Source: Calamus simplicifolius (taxonomy: Eukaryota; Streptophyta; Magnoliopsida; Arecales; Arecaceae). Taken from it: a stretch of DNA of 64,000 bases. Under the pieces are notes generated by a model. The model was not told the DNA's origin, searched no databases, and saw only the letters and a program-made list of their open reading frames with translations. Location: contig UESW01004566.1 in the NCBI GenBank assembly GCA_900491605.1, positions 1,363,753 through 1,427,752 on the forward strand, in the 5' to 3' direction. The stretch's first letter is position 1. Every line of letters starts with the position of its first letter. Positions 1 through 11,901 of this stretch are shown piece after piece. The translations under genes and the position numbers were made by a program.

Positions 1-176
1 CTGGGAAAATAATTTCAAGTTAGACTCGGATAGCATCTATTCGGCATGGCATGGTGGCTTGTGTTACGGCGACGGGGGCTAATTCCAAGCAAAGCACAAG
101 TACCTTAAAGCTTTAGAGCTAGCAAATGTTGCCCTTCCTGCCTGCATTCTATCTATTCAATACAAGCTCGCTTCTT

Positions 177-1253
177 ATGAAGTTTTTAGGCCTCAGCCCC
201 AGTGCACGAAGGATGCTGCTTGGATCTGATCACTCCTCACTCTTCTAGGGTTTAGCTGTTTATCTGGAAGCTTCTTTGGGGCTACCTTCCGATGAGTGCT
301 CTACTCTCTCGTAGGAGTGTACCAATCTAGCCGATATGCCCTCTGTGTGGCTTGGAGAACGAGTCTACTGATCATGCTATCTTCTTTTGTCCTAGAGCTA
401 GACGGATTTGGCACCTGATGGGTTATATTAGCAGAGTGGATGCTTCTGGCTCCCCTCGTTCCCTCTTCTTTCATGATCTCTAGATGGCCCCTCAGCATAA
501 ATGTGGTCTTTGGGCGGCCACGACATATCAGATTTGGTTATCGAGGAACCAGCTTATATTCTCGGAGGACTTTATTTTTCTACAGCGGCTTGTGAGGAAG
601 ATTAGATCTTTATCTGCAGATTGTGCCCGTGCTATACAAGCGGTTGGTTCTGACTCCTCTGGCCTCTGGGGTTCTCCTACTGCTTCGGCAGTGAACCGGC
701 ATACAGTTTTCATTTCTGGGAGCCCTCCCTCCAGGGTTCGTTAAAATCAATTTTGATAGGAGTGTCCGCGGAAGATTTGCTGGTTCGGCCTTTATTATCC
801 GTGGGCCTCAGGGTCATATATTGGCGGCAGATGGATTTGGCACCCTTGATTCTCTGTCCCTATAATCGAGCTTTATGCTGCTTGAGCTGGTATTAGTATT
901 ACTTATGCTTCTCAGACTCTTCATGCTCATAGGCTAGTGATCGAGGGTGATTCGATAACGATCATTAGGTGGCTACGGAAGGAGAATGTTCCCAAAGGCC
1001 CCACTAATCCGATTCTCAGGGATATATGGTCCATCTTACATGAAGTGGATACTGCCCAGATCCGTCATATATACCGAAAAGCCAATTTGACTGCTGACTA
1101 GGCGACGGCCTCAATGGCTTAGCATGCTAGATATTGGTTATGGAGGCTGAGAGACCCCTGTCATTCTGTTTTGCAAATTTTGTATTCTGATGTATGTGGG
1201 CTGGTTCGCACTAGACTTGTGTGATTGTCCGCCTGTACCCAAAAAAAAAAAAA
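177..1253 (+). mobile_element. 5'-truncated LINE, 3' end with poly(A)
   Basis: Only the 3' end of a plant L1-type LINE is present. Around 215-420, across two frame changes and stops, the translation shows the zinc-binding motif that follows LINE reverse transcriptase (PICPLCGLENESTDH, then FFCPRA and RIWH). From 738 to about 1,220, in shifted frames, a plant RNase H-like domain is readable (VKINFDRSV, then LVIEGDSITIIRWL, then IRHIYRKANLTAD). A poly(A) run at 1,241-1,253 ends the element. Near-identical 18-19 bp copies flank it: 159-176 (starts AATACAAGCTCGC) and 1,252-1,270 (starts AATACAAGCTAGC). They fit a TSD made by target-primed reverse transcription. Several stops and frameshifts make it inactive. 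Confidence 0.82.
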
Positions 1254-1270
1254 TACAAGCTAGCTTTCTT

Positions 1271-1963
1271 CAAAATATACCAACGAGTGTGGCCCTCTTC
1301 GCTTGAGGTCAATTGGTTGAGAAAAATAAAGGCTTGAAGAACCTTAATAGATGGCTAAGAGGACTAACACGAAGGAAAAGTCTTGCTGCACCGAATGTTG
1401 CTGCATCGTGTTCTATGATTGGCTCGCAGCACATGTGCACGTATACTAAAAACAAAAAAATATTTCTATTCTTGATATGCGTGGGCACACATACCGTGTG
1501 CCAATCGTCGAATGGAATGCATGCGATCTCCATTGCACCCTATGCACAAAGACTTTTTTCTAACACAAAATCAACAATAGAGGTGAAGAGGCTGCGGCCT
1601 GATATAGTCCAACCCACTCGTAACCCTACTGTTGGAAAATATTTTTCCTATTGCAAAAATGAGTTCATTCATCTCATTATATTATTTCTAATTCATTATT
1701 ATTGATCTTTTTCTTGAGCATCCGAAGGAGTCATTAGGTTGCATGTGCTCATGGTAGAAGCTTCGGATCAAGCAAAATCGTTGTACCTTGAGGACGGATT
1801 GCCAATAACCTGCATGAAGGAGCAAAAATTAGTCTTAGAACAGTGTTTAACACGCCTCGATTTAGGCATGATCTATATATTTTTTAATTTAATTTTAATT
1901 TCTTTGAGTATTTATATTTTTAAAACAATTTTTTTAGCAATTTTAGGAAGTAGTTTTGCAAAG
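1271..1963. other. Intergenic spacer, no gene recognised
   Basis: AT-rich sequence with short open frames but no recognisable domain, splice pattern or codon bias. I see nothing functional here. Confidence 0.6.
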
Positions 1964-2904
1964 GACGAAAAGGAAATTTCTATTTGCACTGCTCAAATTG
2001 CTTAGTACACCCCCTCAATTCAAAAAAAAAATCCTAAACTACCATTAGCACCCCGTCTTCTCCCCCTCCCTCCCTTTCCCGGCACCCGTGCCCCCCTCTC
2101 CTCCCCCTTCCCGGCACCACCCTTCACCCCTCTCCCCGGCCCTCGTCTCCTCTCCTCCCCTTCTTGGCATCGCCCCCCTTCCTTCTCCGGCATTGGTGCC
2201 CCTCCTCTCTTCCCCCTTCTTGGCATTGCCTCCTCATCCCTTGGCCTTGGTCTCCTTCCCACTTACCAATCCCGGTGCCCCTCCTTCCTAGCACCGTGCC
2301 AGAGAGGGAAAGAGATGGTGCCAAGGGGAGACGCTGAAGTCGAAGAGTGGGAGGAGATCGGGCCGAGAGGAGAAGGATGGGTGGAGGGTGATTGTCACGC
2401 CCCAGACCCAAATATTGGTCTAGGGTGACAACCCACCGCGTGCCGGGCACGCAAGGCGTCTTAAAAATCTTGATATACGATTCAAATGTGCAATAAATAT
2501 GAAAACCAACCATAATACAAATGATAGTTATAAGTTTTGGGTTTCAAACCCTACACCCAAGTCATGCTAATAAAGTTGGGCTACAACAAGCCCTACACAC
2601 AAACATAATAGGATTACACCAATGCAATGGTTCTTATTTTATTTATTAGAAGCTCCATCAACTCCGAACATCCATCATCAACCCTGAGGCTCTGAAAAAC
2701 ATTGTGAAGGTTTAATGAGTTTACACTCAATATGTAAGCCTATTATATTAACATGCCATCAACATATGCATCTTGTCAACTTAACATAAATTGAACATTC
2801 GATAAGCATCAGGATATGCATTCTAGCAAACTCACTGTTTATGTAATTATAGATTTCCTATGTGTCCCACGGCCCTGCAATACCTCAATCAGGCACATCC
2901 TCCA

Positions 2905-3195
2905 GATGTGTGGCCATATAAAATCAATAGAATACATTGTACGATGTGTGGGGCCATACCATAACAGAACACACTCTACGATGTATGTGGCCATATGAAA
3001 ATCAAACATAACATTGTAAGACATGTGGGGCCATACCATAACAGAACACACTCTACGGTGTGTGTGGCCATATCATAACAGAACATGTCTACAATGTGTG
3101 GGGCCATATCATAACAGAATACATCTCCAGTATGTGTGGCCATATCATAACAGAATACAGCTACAATGTGTGGGGCCATAGTAAAGGAGAACCGC
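2905..3195. repeat. Short tandem repeats in LTR (about 37-39 bp)
   Basis: Roughly seven degenerate units containing TGTGGGGCCATA or TGTGTGGCCATAT followed by CATAACAGAACACA. The same array is in the other LTR at 10,165-10,445. The repeats are part of the LTR and may affect transcription, but nothing here shows a function. Confidence 0.75.
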
Positions 3196-4304
3196 GGCAA
3201 CACATATAAATCTATTTAACATTTTCATCACAATTACATCATGCATCTGTACCTCACGTTACCTTACAGTGGTTTGCATAGTACTAGGAAATGCATATAA
3301 TCCCTCAATATAAACATGTCGTACAGGCAATCACATTTCTGGCATATACATCAATAAATCATTTCTTACAATATTACCAATCACTATAATCATATAATTG
3401 TTCATTTGTAATCCACAGTTCCATGCTACATAGACAATTCAGATAATTTCTATTTTTTTCTTATTTATAAAATGCATGCAAACTGTATATACTCAATTTA
3501 TTAATTAAACAATTAAATTTGCATAATAGTCTTACTTACCTCCTACGCAAAATCCAAATGATGCACCAACTAATCAGATGTCTGGGCACCTACAGGATCA
3601 ATGTACATAATTAATTCACTGAAATCTAATTAATAAAATGACCCTTAAGACCCTACCCAGACTAGTTCATGGGCCCAACTTTGGGCTCGAATATCTCCCA
3701 CTATACACACCCAATTGGGGAAGTAAAAATACCCAAGAAACTAGAATTAACCCAGATTCTAGCCATATAATTTTTTGCTAATCCGGCCCGTTACGGGCCC
3801 AAAAACCAGCCCCAAAACTGCTCGCTGCACGGCCCAAAAGGCCCAGACCAGGCCGGCCCAGCCGGCCCATGGCCAATCCATCCCCCCGCTCCCCTGTTTC
3901 GCCGAAACAGGGGACAGCTTCCGGCCGGCGGCCAGGGCCGCGCCGGCCTAATTCCGTCCGGCCCGGCCACCGGAGGCCGGGCCGGAGCCGGCCGCGGCCC
4001 TTCCCCCTTCTTTTCTCTCAATTTCTCTCCCTCTCTCTCTTTCTCTCTTCTGCTCCGCAAGAAATTCACTGTCCGGCGTCGATTCCGGCCAAATTGGGCC
4101 GGTCCGGCCGCCGTTGGCCGGACCAGAGCCGGCCGCCGCCGCGGCCGACCTCCCTCTCTCTCTCCTTAATTTTCTCTCTCTCCCTCTCTTTCTCTCTTTT
4201 CTCTCCGCACTGTGCGCACGGTGCCGGCGGCACGGCCGGCCACCAGGCCGGCCGGACCTCCACGGACGCCCCCGGCGCCGGTGGAGGTCACCGGCCACTC
4301 CAGG

Positions 4305-4343
<39 letters not shown>

Positions 4344-4364
4344 CTCTCTTTCTCTCTCTCTCTC

Positions 4365-4400
<36 letters not shown>
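4305..4400. repeat. CT/GA microsatellite in LTR
   Basis: Long runs of CT dinucleotides broken by CCCT and CGG. The matching tract in the other LTR (about 11,570-11,695) is rearranged, as expected for slippage-prone DNA. Confidence 0.9.
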
Positions 4401-4603
4401 CAGGGGGACATACCTGAGAATGATGCGCGCCAGGATGAAGGAAGGAGTCCTCCTCCTTCACATTTAATCACCTGTGCGACGCCTCGGTCGGGAGTTCCCG
4501 AAGACTAAACGCTTCACCTGGAGCGAAGCGTCAGCCAGGGAAAACCAACAGTAGAACCTGGTTCATCTGAACCAAACCTGGTTCATCTAACCGGGTTACT
4601 ACA

Positions 4604-4616
4604 TCCTCCCCTCCTT
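4604..4616 (-). other. Polypurine tract
   Basis: The minus strand reads AAGGAGGGGAGGA directly before the 3' LTR, the expected site for plus-strand DNA priming. Confidence 0.88.
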
Positions 4617-4669
4617 ATAAAAATTTCGGCCTCGAAATTGGTATACTATAAATCTCAAAAGTCAACAAT

Positions 4670-6679
4670 CTAAGATAGATAAATTACCTTCAAATAATTG
4701 TGGATACTTTGTTTCATCTCTTCCTCCAGTTCCCAAGTAGCCTCCCTCTCAGAATGATTACTCCATTGTATCTTGACATAGGGAATGGTACGCCGCCTCA
4801 GTACCTGATCTTTGCGGTCCACGATACGCATAGGATGTTCCTCATATGATAAATCCTTCCTCAACTGAATAGGCTCATAAGCTATAACATGACTGGGGTC
4901 TGAAACATACTTCCTCAACATAGATACATGGAATACATTGTGAACACCAGATAAAATCGGAGGCAGTGCTAAGCTGTATGCAACCTCCCCAACTCTGCTC
5001 AAGATCTCAAAAGGTCCAATATAGCGTGGACTAAGCTTTCCTCTAATCCCAAATCTCATCACATCCTTGGTTGGTGATACCCTTAAGAATACATGATCCC
5101 CAACCTGAAATTCTAACTCCCTTCTTCTGACATCAGCATAACTTTTCTGCCTGCTCTGAGCTGTACGAAGACGCTCCCTGATCAAATGCACCTTATCTAC
5201 TGTCTGCTGGATCAGCTCAGGGCCTAGCAATTTTCTTTCCCCCACATCATCCCAACATAAAGGAGATCTGCACCTCCTACCATACAAGGCCTCAAATGGA
5301 GCCATGTGGATACTGGCTTGGTAACTATTATTATATGCAAATTCCACCAAAGGTAAGTGATTATCCCAAGCCCCACCCAAGTCCATCACACAGGCTCGCA
5401 ACATGTCCTCCAGAATCTGTATGGTCCTCTCTGACTGTCCATCAGACTGGGGATGATAAGCTGTGCTAAAGTTTAATTTGGTTCCCAAGGCCTTATGAAG
5501 GCTCTTCCAAAACTGTGATACAAATCTGGTATCCCGGTCAGATACAATAGAGACAGGAACACCATGAAGTCTCACGATCTGCTCAATATACATGCTAGCC
5601 AATCTATCACTCGAGACTCCAACTCTGAAAGGTAGAAAGTGGGCTGATTTTGTCAGTCTGTCCACAATAACCCAAACTGCATCATTACTCCTGGGAGTTT
5701 TGGGCAAACCAGTCACAAAATCCATAGTAATCTTTTCCCATTTCCACTGAGGAATCATCAGAGACTGAAGGGGTCCCGCAGGCCTTTGGTGTTCGGCCTT
5801 CACTCGCTGACATACCAAGCACTTGGCCACAAACTGAGCAATCTCCCTCTTCATACCTTTCCACCAAAAATTCTCCTTTAAGTCTCTATACATTTTAGTA
5901 CCACCTGGATGAACAGTATAGGGAGAGTAGTGAGCCTCCCTCAAAATCTCGGCTTTCAACTCCTCATTGCTAGGTACACAAAGTCTGCCTTCAAATCTCA
6001 GGGATCCATCATCCATTACATAAAATCCACTCTGAACTCCTGACTGAACAGCAACCTTAATTCTTTGAAGATCTGGATCTTCCATCTGGGAGGACTTAAT
6101 TTTGTCAACAAGAGTCGGCTGAAGAATAAGTGCAGCAACAAGTCCATCAGACTGCTGTACTCTCAGTCCAATCTCCCACCTCTCGAGGTCCTTCAGAATG
6201 TGAGGCTGGGAGGTAAGCATAGCAGCTAACTCAGAAGAGGTCTTCCTACTCAAGGCATCAGCCACAACATTAGCCTTCCCAGGATGATAATGCAGATTCA
6301 GATCATAGTCCTTCAGAAGCTCCAACCACCTCCTCTGCCTCAAATTGAGCTCCTTCTGTGTGAAGATATATTTTAGACTCTTATGGTCTGTATACACATC
6401 ACACGACACCCCATAGAGATAATGCCGCCAAATCTTTAAAGCAAAAACCACCGCAGCTAATTCCAGATCATGAGTAGGATAATTCTGCTCATAAGGCTTC
6501 AGTTGTCTGGAGGCATAAGCTATCACCTTTCCACTCTGCATCAGAACGCATCCCAATCCTCTTCGAGAGGCATCAGTATAAAGTGTAAAACCCTCAGATC
6601 CTGACGGAAGAACAAGGATGGGAGCTGACACTAATCGCTGCTTTAACTCCTGAAACTTTTCTCGCACTCCTCTGTCCAA
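4670..6679 (-). CDS. RNase H, integrase and chromodomain part of Tekay-like pol
   Basis: A 669-residue open frame, the longest intact part of this pol. RNase H spans about residues 1-146 (YTDASRRGLGC, VYTDHKSLKYIF). The integrase HHCC zinc domain is at about 250-300 (CLVCQRVKAEHQ). The catalytic core is at about 310-480 with the D-D-E residues in ITMDFVTG, SIVSDRDTRF and SDGQSERTIQIL. A GPY/F segment (RYIGPFEIL) is near 580. The C-terminal 50 residues (PYVKIQWSNHSEREATWELE) form a chromodomain, which in chromoviruses directs integration to modified chromatin. The true polyprotein start is upstream in RT. Confidence 0.93.
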   Translation of the reverse strand: MDRGVREKFQELKQRLVSAPILVLPSGSEGFTLYTDASRRGLGCVLMQSGKVIAYASRQLKPYEQNYPTHDLELAAVVFALKIWRHYLYGVSCDVYTDHKSLKYIFTQKELNLRQRRWLELLKDYDLNLHYHPGKANVVADALSRKTSSELAAMLTSQPHILKDLERWEIGLRVQQSDGLVAALILQPTLVDKIKSSQMEDPDLQRIKVAVQSGVQSGFYVMDDGSLRFEGRLCVPSNEELKAEILREAHYSPYTVHPGGTKMYRDLKENFWWKGMKREIAQFVAKCLVCQRVKAEHQRPAGPLQSLMIPQWKWEKITMDFVTGLPKTPRSNDAVWVIVDRLTKSAHFLPFRVGVSSDRLASMYIEQIVRLHGVPVSIVSDRDTRFVSQFWKSLHKALGTKLNFSTAYHPQSDGQSERTIQILEDMLRACVMDLGGAWDNHLPLVEFAYNNSYQASIHMAPFEALYGRRCRSPLCWDDVGERKLLGPELIQQTVDKVHLIRERLRTAQSRQKSYADVRRRELEFQVGDHVFLRVSPTKDVMRFGIRGKLSPRYIGPFEILSRVGEVAYSLALPPILSGVHNVFHVSMLRKYVSDPSHVIAYEPIQLRKDLSYEEHPMRIVDRKDQVLRRRTIPYVKIQWSNHSEREATWELEEEMKQSIHNYLKVIYLS

Positions 6680-7796
6680 TCAAACTTTACTCGCTTCTGG
6701 GTTAAGCGAGTTAGAGGTAGAGCAATGCTAGAGAAGTCTTCCACAAATTTACGGTAATACCCAGCAAGTCCCAAGAAACTTCTGACTTCCGCCACATTGG
6801 AAGGTCTGCACCAGCTAATAATAGCATCAATCTTTTTCGGGTCCACAGAAATGCCGTCAATAGAGATTATATGACCCAAGAAAGATACTTGGTCCAACCA
6901 AAAATCACACTTCTGCAACTTGGCATAGAGCCTCTTCTCCCTAAGAATCTGCAGCACCATCCTCAAGTGATCCTCATGCTCCCTGTGACTCTTAGAATAG
7001 ATCAAAATATCATCAATGAAGACCACCACAAACTGATCCAAATATGGCTTAAAGATTCTATTCATCAAGTCCATGAATGCTGCCGGGGCATTAGTCAATC
7101 CAAATGGCATCACTAAAAATTCGTAATGGCCATATCTGTTCTGAATGCTGTTTTAGGCACATCTCCCTCCTTGACTTTAAGCTGATGGTAACCTGACCTG
7201 AGATCAATCTTCGAGAATACTCGGGCTCCTTGGAGTTGATCAAACAAGTCATCAATCCTCGGCAAAGGGTATCTGTTCCGCACTGTTACCTTATTAATTT
7301 CCCGGTAATCAATGCATAGCCGGAGACTGCCATCCTTCTTCTTAACAAATAGAACTGGAGCACCCCAAGGGGAAACACTGGGTCTGATAAATCCCCGATC
7401 TAGGAGCTCCTGCAACTGATCTTTCAATTCTTTTAACTCAGCCGGGGCCATGCGGTAAGGAGCCTTGGATATAGGCCCAGTTCCAGGAATTAAGTCAATG
7501 GAGAATTCAACCTCCCGATCTGGGGGCAAATCAGTCAATTCATTAGGGAAAACATCAGGAAATTCTCGAGCTACAGGAATATCCTCCAACTTGGTCTCCT
7601 CCTTTTGAAGATCCTTAACAACAGCAAGGAATCCTTGACCACCACTCAATAAATACTTTCCAGCCTGTAGCGCTGAAATGAACACAGAGGCTAGATGTGA
7701 CTGACCCCCAGTAAAACTGAATTCAGACTGATTTGGAATTTTGAAATTGACAATCTTCCTGAAACAGTCACTGAAGCATGATAGGAGGCTAACCAA
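6643..7796 (-). pseudogene. Reverse transcriptase of the Tekay-like element
   Basis: Two frames together give a complete gypsy RT. The first (7,113-7,796) has the N-terminal motifs (YRMAPAELKELKDQLQELLD, WGAPVLFVKKKDG, LRLCIDYREINKVT, IDLRSGYHQLKVKEGD). The second (6,643-7,113) has MPFGLTNAPAAFMDLMNRIF and the catalytic VVFIDDILIYSKS (YVDD equivalent: FIDD), then FLGHIIS. The break at about 7,113-7,125 combines a stop and a frameshift next to the conserved MPFGL motif. Confidence 0.92.
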
Positions 7797-8062
7797 TCCA
7801 TGCCAAGGATAACATCAAAGAATTTCAATGGAAGGACAAAAAGATCAGCATATAATCTCATATCCTCAATGATAATCAAGCAGGATTTGCATACTGTGCC
7901 AACTTTCATAATATCACCATTTGGAAAGGCAATGAGCAACTCATGGTCTAGAGATTCAGGTGTCAATGATGTATTCTTGCTAAGATAGGTGTCAGATATA
8001 AATGAATGCGTGGCACCCGGGTCAATAAGTGTTTGAGCATACGCAGTGCCAACTTTAATCAT
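7691..8062 (-). pseudogene. Aspartic protease segment of the Tekay-like pol
   Basis: Contains DPGATHSFIS, the retroviral-type aspartic protease active site in the variant (DPGATHSF) common in plant gypsy elements, followed by the flap-side segment VILGMDWLASYHA. It lies between gag and RT, as in all chromoviruses. The frame changes at the 7,700-7,800 boundary with RT, so the polyprotein is interrupted. Confidence 0.85.
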
Positions 8063-8120
8063 TCCTGGATATAAGTAAATTTTGTTTTAACATCAAAGAT
8101 TTAACATTTAATCTAATGTT

Positions 8121-9474
8121 CTAGTAATTACCAATACATTGCGCTAGAAAAGGTATTATACTAGGTATGTATTTAAATGGTTTACCTGTCACCACAGAAT
8201 TAGAAGCGGCAGCATCCTGCTGAGTGAGGTTGAAGACTCTACCCTGGGTCCTCTGTGGCTGCTGCTGCTGCTGAATCAACCCTTGACTAGAAGAGGGCTG
8301 CTGAGTCTTCTGAAGGGGACAGGTAGCCATTTTGTGATCAGTCCTCCCAGAGGTAGCAGGCACCCGACACACCACGGCAAGGCCTTCCTGGGTGAAAACT
8401 CCCACAGCGAAGGCAACGTGTCTCTCTATTCCTCTGTCCTGCTGGGGCCTGCTGCGCACCTCTCTTCCTGACCTGGGTTGGGGGTTGGCCCGCAATAGGC
8501 CCCTTTTTCTTCCTCTGCTGCTCCCAATCCCTCTGAACTGTATTCATATCTCTCTCAATTACCAAAGCCTTATTCACCAGCACTATAGGAATGAAGCTCA
8601 AATGCATTGACTGCCTGCATCAGTCTGGGTCGCAGCCCCTCTGTAAATCTGGTGATCTTGGCCATTTCATTAGTCACAATACTTGGAGCAAAGCGGGCCA
8701 ATCTGGTGAACTCAGCTTCATATTGGGCCACAGAAAGATTCCTTTGCTCCAACTTAAGAAATTCTGATTCCATCCTCCTTTGTACACTCCTGGGAAAGTA
8801 CTTGTCAAAGAATACTCCTTAAACTCTCCCCAAGACATAACCTGACCACCCCGACGCTGCTCCTCAACTAGCCACCAGTCATAAGCCTCCCCCTGGAGAA
8901 GATAAGTAGCAAATCTGATCCGCTCCAACTCCTGGCTACCATGGGCCATAAAAGCCTTCTCCATATCTCGCACCCATCTCTCAGCATCAATAGGGTTGCT
9001 AGAACCAGAGAAAGGAGCAGGGGCAAACTTCTTGAAATCTGCAAAGCTACGGCCAATCCCTACCCAGGGTTGAGGTGGAGTAGGCTGGGTCAATGGTGTG
9101 AAATGAGTAGTAGGTACAGTGGACTGAATTTGTGGAGCAGGAGGGACAAATAGAGTCTGTGGCATAGTGGAAGCAGGCTGCGTCTGCGGGACAATAGGGG
9201 TAGGCTGACTCTGCGGAACAGTGGGAGTAGGCTGAGTCTGCGGAGCAGGAATGGCAGACTGAGAGGATAAAGCCTGATGAATTTGTTGTTGCATGTCCCG
9301 CATCGACTGTGCCATACCCGATAGAACCTGAAGCATCTCGGTCTGGAGTCGCTGATGATCAGTCCCAACAGGGTTGACAGGGGCAGCACCTCCAGTAGCA
9401 TCCTGACCTCCTGGTTGACCAACATTTCCAACCTGGGAGCCCTCATCATTTTGTTGGCTCCTAGTGCGAGCCAT
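8121..9474 (-). pseudogene. gag: gag of the Tekay-like element, frameshifted
   Basis: The start at 9,474 (MARTRSQQND) follows the PBS by about 170 bases. A Gln/Pro-rich N-terminus precedes a retrotransposon gag core (AERWVRDMEKAFMAHG, then LLQGEAYDWWL). The frame breaks near 8,770, continues in another frame (LEQRNLSVAQYEAEFTRLAR), and shifts again near 8,600 and 8,340-8,490. There a CCHC zinc knuckle is split between frames (CLRCGSFHPGRPC and DHKMATC). Gag would form the particle and bind RNA. At least three frame breaks leave it non-functional as written. Confidence 0.85.
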
Positions 9475-9641
9475 TACTATCTCCTGATAAATTAGTTATT
9501 ATAAAAATCATGATCAAACTTTCATATCAGGCTCCCAAAACATAAGGTTTGAAATTCATATAAAGTGATAATTGTCTCAATGTCAACCTATTTGTTTGCC
9601 TAGGGTGTCATCATGTATGTGATCCTAAGGTCAATAACCTA

Positions 9642-9654
9642 GGCTCTGATACCA
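9642..9654 (-). other. Primer-binding site (initiator Met tRNA)
   Basis: On the minus strand this reads TGGTATCAGAGCC, complementary to the 3' end of plant initiator methionine tRNA, the usual primer of plant gypsy and copia elements. It lies 7 bases inside the 5' LTR and fixes the minus-strand orientation. Confidence 0.9.
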
Positions 9655-9661
9655 CTAAAGC

Positions 9662-11901
9662 TGTCACGCCCCAGACCCAAATATTGGGCTAGGGTGACAA
9701 CCCGCCGCGTGCCGGGCATGCAAGGCGTCTTAAAAATCTTGATATACGATTCAAATGGCAATAAATATGAAAACCAACCATAATACAAATGATAGTTATA
9801 AGTTTTGGGTTTCAAACCCTACACCCAAGTCATGCTAATAAAGTTGGGCTACAACAAGCCCTACACACAAACATAATAGGATTACACCAATGCAATGGTT
9901 CTTATTTTATTTATTAGAAGCTCCATCAACTCCGAACCATCATCAACCCTGAGGCTCTGAAAAACATTGTGAAGGTTTAATGAGTTTACACTCAATAAGT
10001 AAGCCTATTATATTTAACATGCCATCAACATATGCATTTGTCAACTTAACATAAATTGAACATTCGATAAGCATCAGGATATGCATTCTAGCAAACTCAC
10101 TGTTTATAATTATAGATTTCCTATGTGTCCCACGGCCCTGCAATACCTCAATCAGGCACATCCTCCAGATGTGTGGCCATATAAAATCAACAGAACACAT
10201 TGTACGATGTGTGGGGCCATACCATAACAGAACACACTCTACGATGTATGTGGCCATATGAAAATCAACAGAACACATTGTAAGACATGTGGGGCCATAC
10301 CATAACAGAACACACTCTACGGTGTGTGTGGCCATATCATAACAGAACATGTCTACAATGTGTGGGGCCATATCATAACAGAATACATCTCCAGTGTGTG
10401 TGGCCATATCATAACAGAAACAGCTACAATGTGTGGGGCCATAGTAAAGGAGAACCACGGCGACACATATAAATCTATTTAATATTTTATCATAATTACA
10501 TCATGCATCTGTACTCACATTACCTCATAGTGGTTTGCATAGTACTAGGAAATGCATATAATCCCCTCAATATAAACATATCGTACAGGCAATCACATTT
10601 CTGGCATATACATCAATAAATCATTTCTTACAATATTACCAATCACTACAATCATATAATTGTTCATTTGTAATCCACAGTTCCATGCTACATAGACAAT
10701 TCATAATTTCTATTTTTTTCTTATTTATAAAATGCATGCAAACTGTATATACTCAATTTATTAATTAAATAATTAAATTGCATAATAGTCTTACTTACCT
10801 CCTACACAAAATCAAATGATGCACCAACTAATCAGATGTCTGGGCACCTACAGGATCATGTACATAATTAATTCACTGAAATCTAATTAATAAAATGACC
10901 CTTAAGACCCTACCCAGACTAGTTCACGGGCCCAACTTTGGGCTCGAATATCTCCCACTATACACACCCAATTGGGGAAGTAAAAATATCCCAAGAAACT
11001 AGAATTAACCCAGATTCTAGCCATATAATTTTTTTGCTAATCCCGATCCGTTACGGGGCCCAAAAATCAACCCCAAAACTGCTCACTGCACGGCCCAAAG
11101 GCCCAGAATAGGCCGGCCCAGCCGGCCCATGGCCAATCCATCCCCCTGCTCCCTTGTTTCGCCCGAAACAGGGGACAGCTTCCGACCGGCGGCCAGGGCC
11201 ACCGCCGGCCTAATTCCGTCCGACCCGGCCACCGGAGGCCGGGCCGGAGCCGGCCGCGGCCCCTCTCTTTCTCTCAATTTCTCTCCCTCTCTCTCTTTCT
11301 CTCTTCCTGCTTCCGCAAGAAATTCATCGCGCTGTCGTCGATTCCAGCCAAATTAGGGCCGGTCCGGCTGCCGTTGGCCGGACCAGAGCCAGCCGCGGCG
11401 GCGGCCTCCCCTCTCTCTCTCTCTCCTTAATTTTCTCTCTCTCCCTCTCTTTCTTTCTTTCTCTCCGCACTGTGCGCATGGTGTCGGCGGCTTGGCCGGC
11501 CACCAGGGCCGACCGGACGTCCACCGGACGCCCGCCCGGTGCCGGTGGAGGTCACCGGCCACTCCACAGGCCCTCTCTCTCTCTCTCTCAGGCTCTCTTT
11601 CTCTCTCTCTCTTCCCGGCTCTTTCTCTCTCTCTCTGGCTCTTTCTCTCTCTCAGGCTCTCTCTCTCTCTGGCTCTCTCTCTCTCTCTTTGGCAGGGGGG
11701 CATACCTGAGAATGTTGCGCGCCAGGATGAAGAAAGGAGTCCTCCTCCTTCACAATATAATCACCTGTGCGACGCCTTGGATCGGGAGTTTCCCGAAGAC
11801 TAAACACTTTACCTGGAGCGAAGCGTCAGCCAGGGAAAACCAACAGTCAAGAGCCTGGTTCATCTGAACCAAATCTGGTTCATCTGAACCGGGTTACTAC
11901 A
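9662..11901 (-). repeat. 5' LTR of the Tekay-like element
   Basis: Direct repeat partner of 2,393-4,603; the two are very similar by eye, with scattered small indels. It contains a run of short repeats around 10,165-10,445 (GTGTGGGGCCATA units), a GC-rich segment near 11,090-11,550 and a CT-rich microsatellite at about 11,570-11,695. It ends in CTACA directly before the TSD. U3/R/U5 borders cannot be set from sequence alone. Confidence 0.92.

Larger units (their letters stand above)
2393..4603 (-). repeat. 3' LTR of the Tekay-like element
   Basis: Starts TGTCACGCCCCAGACC directly after the TSD GTGAT and ends GGGTTACTACA. It has the same internal layout as the 5' LTR: short GGCCATA repeats at about 2,905-3,190, a GC-rich block at about 3,790-4,300 and a CT microsatellite at 4,305-4,400. 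Open frames in the CT and GC blocks are compositional artefacts. Confidence 0.92.
2393..11901 (-). mobile_element. Full-length Ty3/gypsy chromovirus, Tekay/Del-like
   Basis: A 9.5-kb LTR retrotransposon transcribed on the minus strand. The LTRs are 9,662-11,901 (5') and 2,393-4,603 (3'), bounded by TG...CA. Flanking GTGAT at 2,388-2,392 and 11,902-11,906 is a perfect 5-bp TSD. The primer-binding site is at 9,642-9,654 and the polypurine tract at 4,604-4,616. Domain order on the minus strand is gag, protease, RT, RNase H, integrase and chromodomain, the arrangement of plant chromoviruses; the RT, the LTR length and the C-terminal chromodomain suit the Tekay/Del lineage. Several frameshifts break gag and pol, so this copy is not autonomous as written. 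Confidence 0.92.

Noticed and set aside
1313..2005. ORFs of 130 and 88 residues left of the Mutator-like element
   Set aside because: No domain, AT-rich codons, and the second overlaps the inverted-repeat end.
2020..2392. Gly/Arg- or Pro-rich ORFs in a C-rich tract
   Set aside because: Low-complexity pyrimidine/purine tract belonging to the inverted-repeat element.
3791..4508. Overlapping Arg/Pro/Ser/Leu-rich ORFs on both strands in the LTR
   Set aside because: Products of GC-rich and CT-repeat composition; repeated in the other LTR with shifts.
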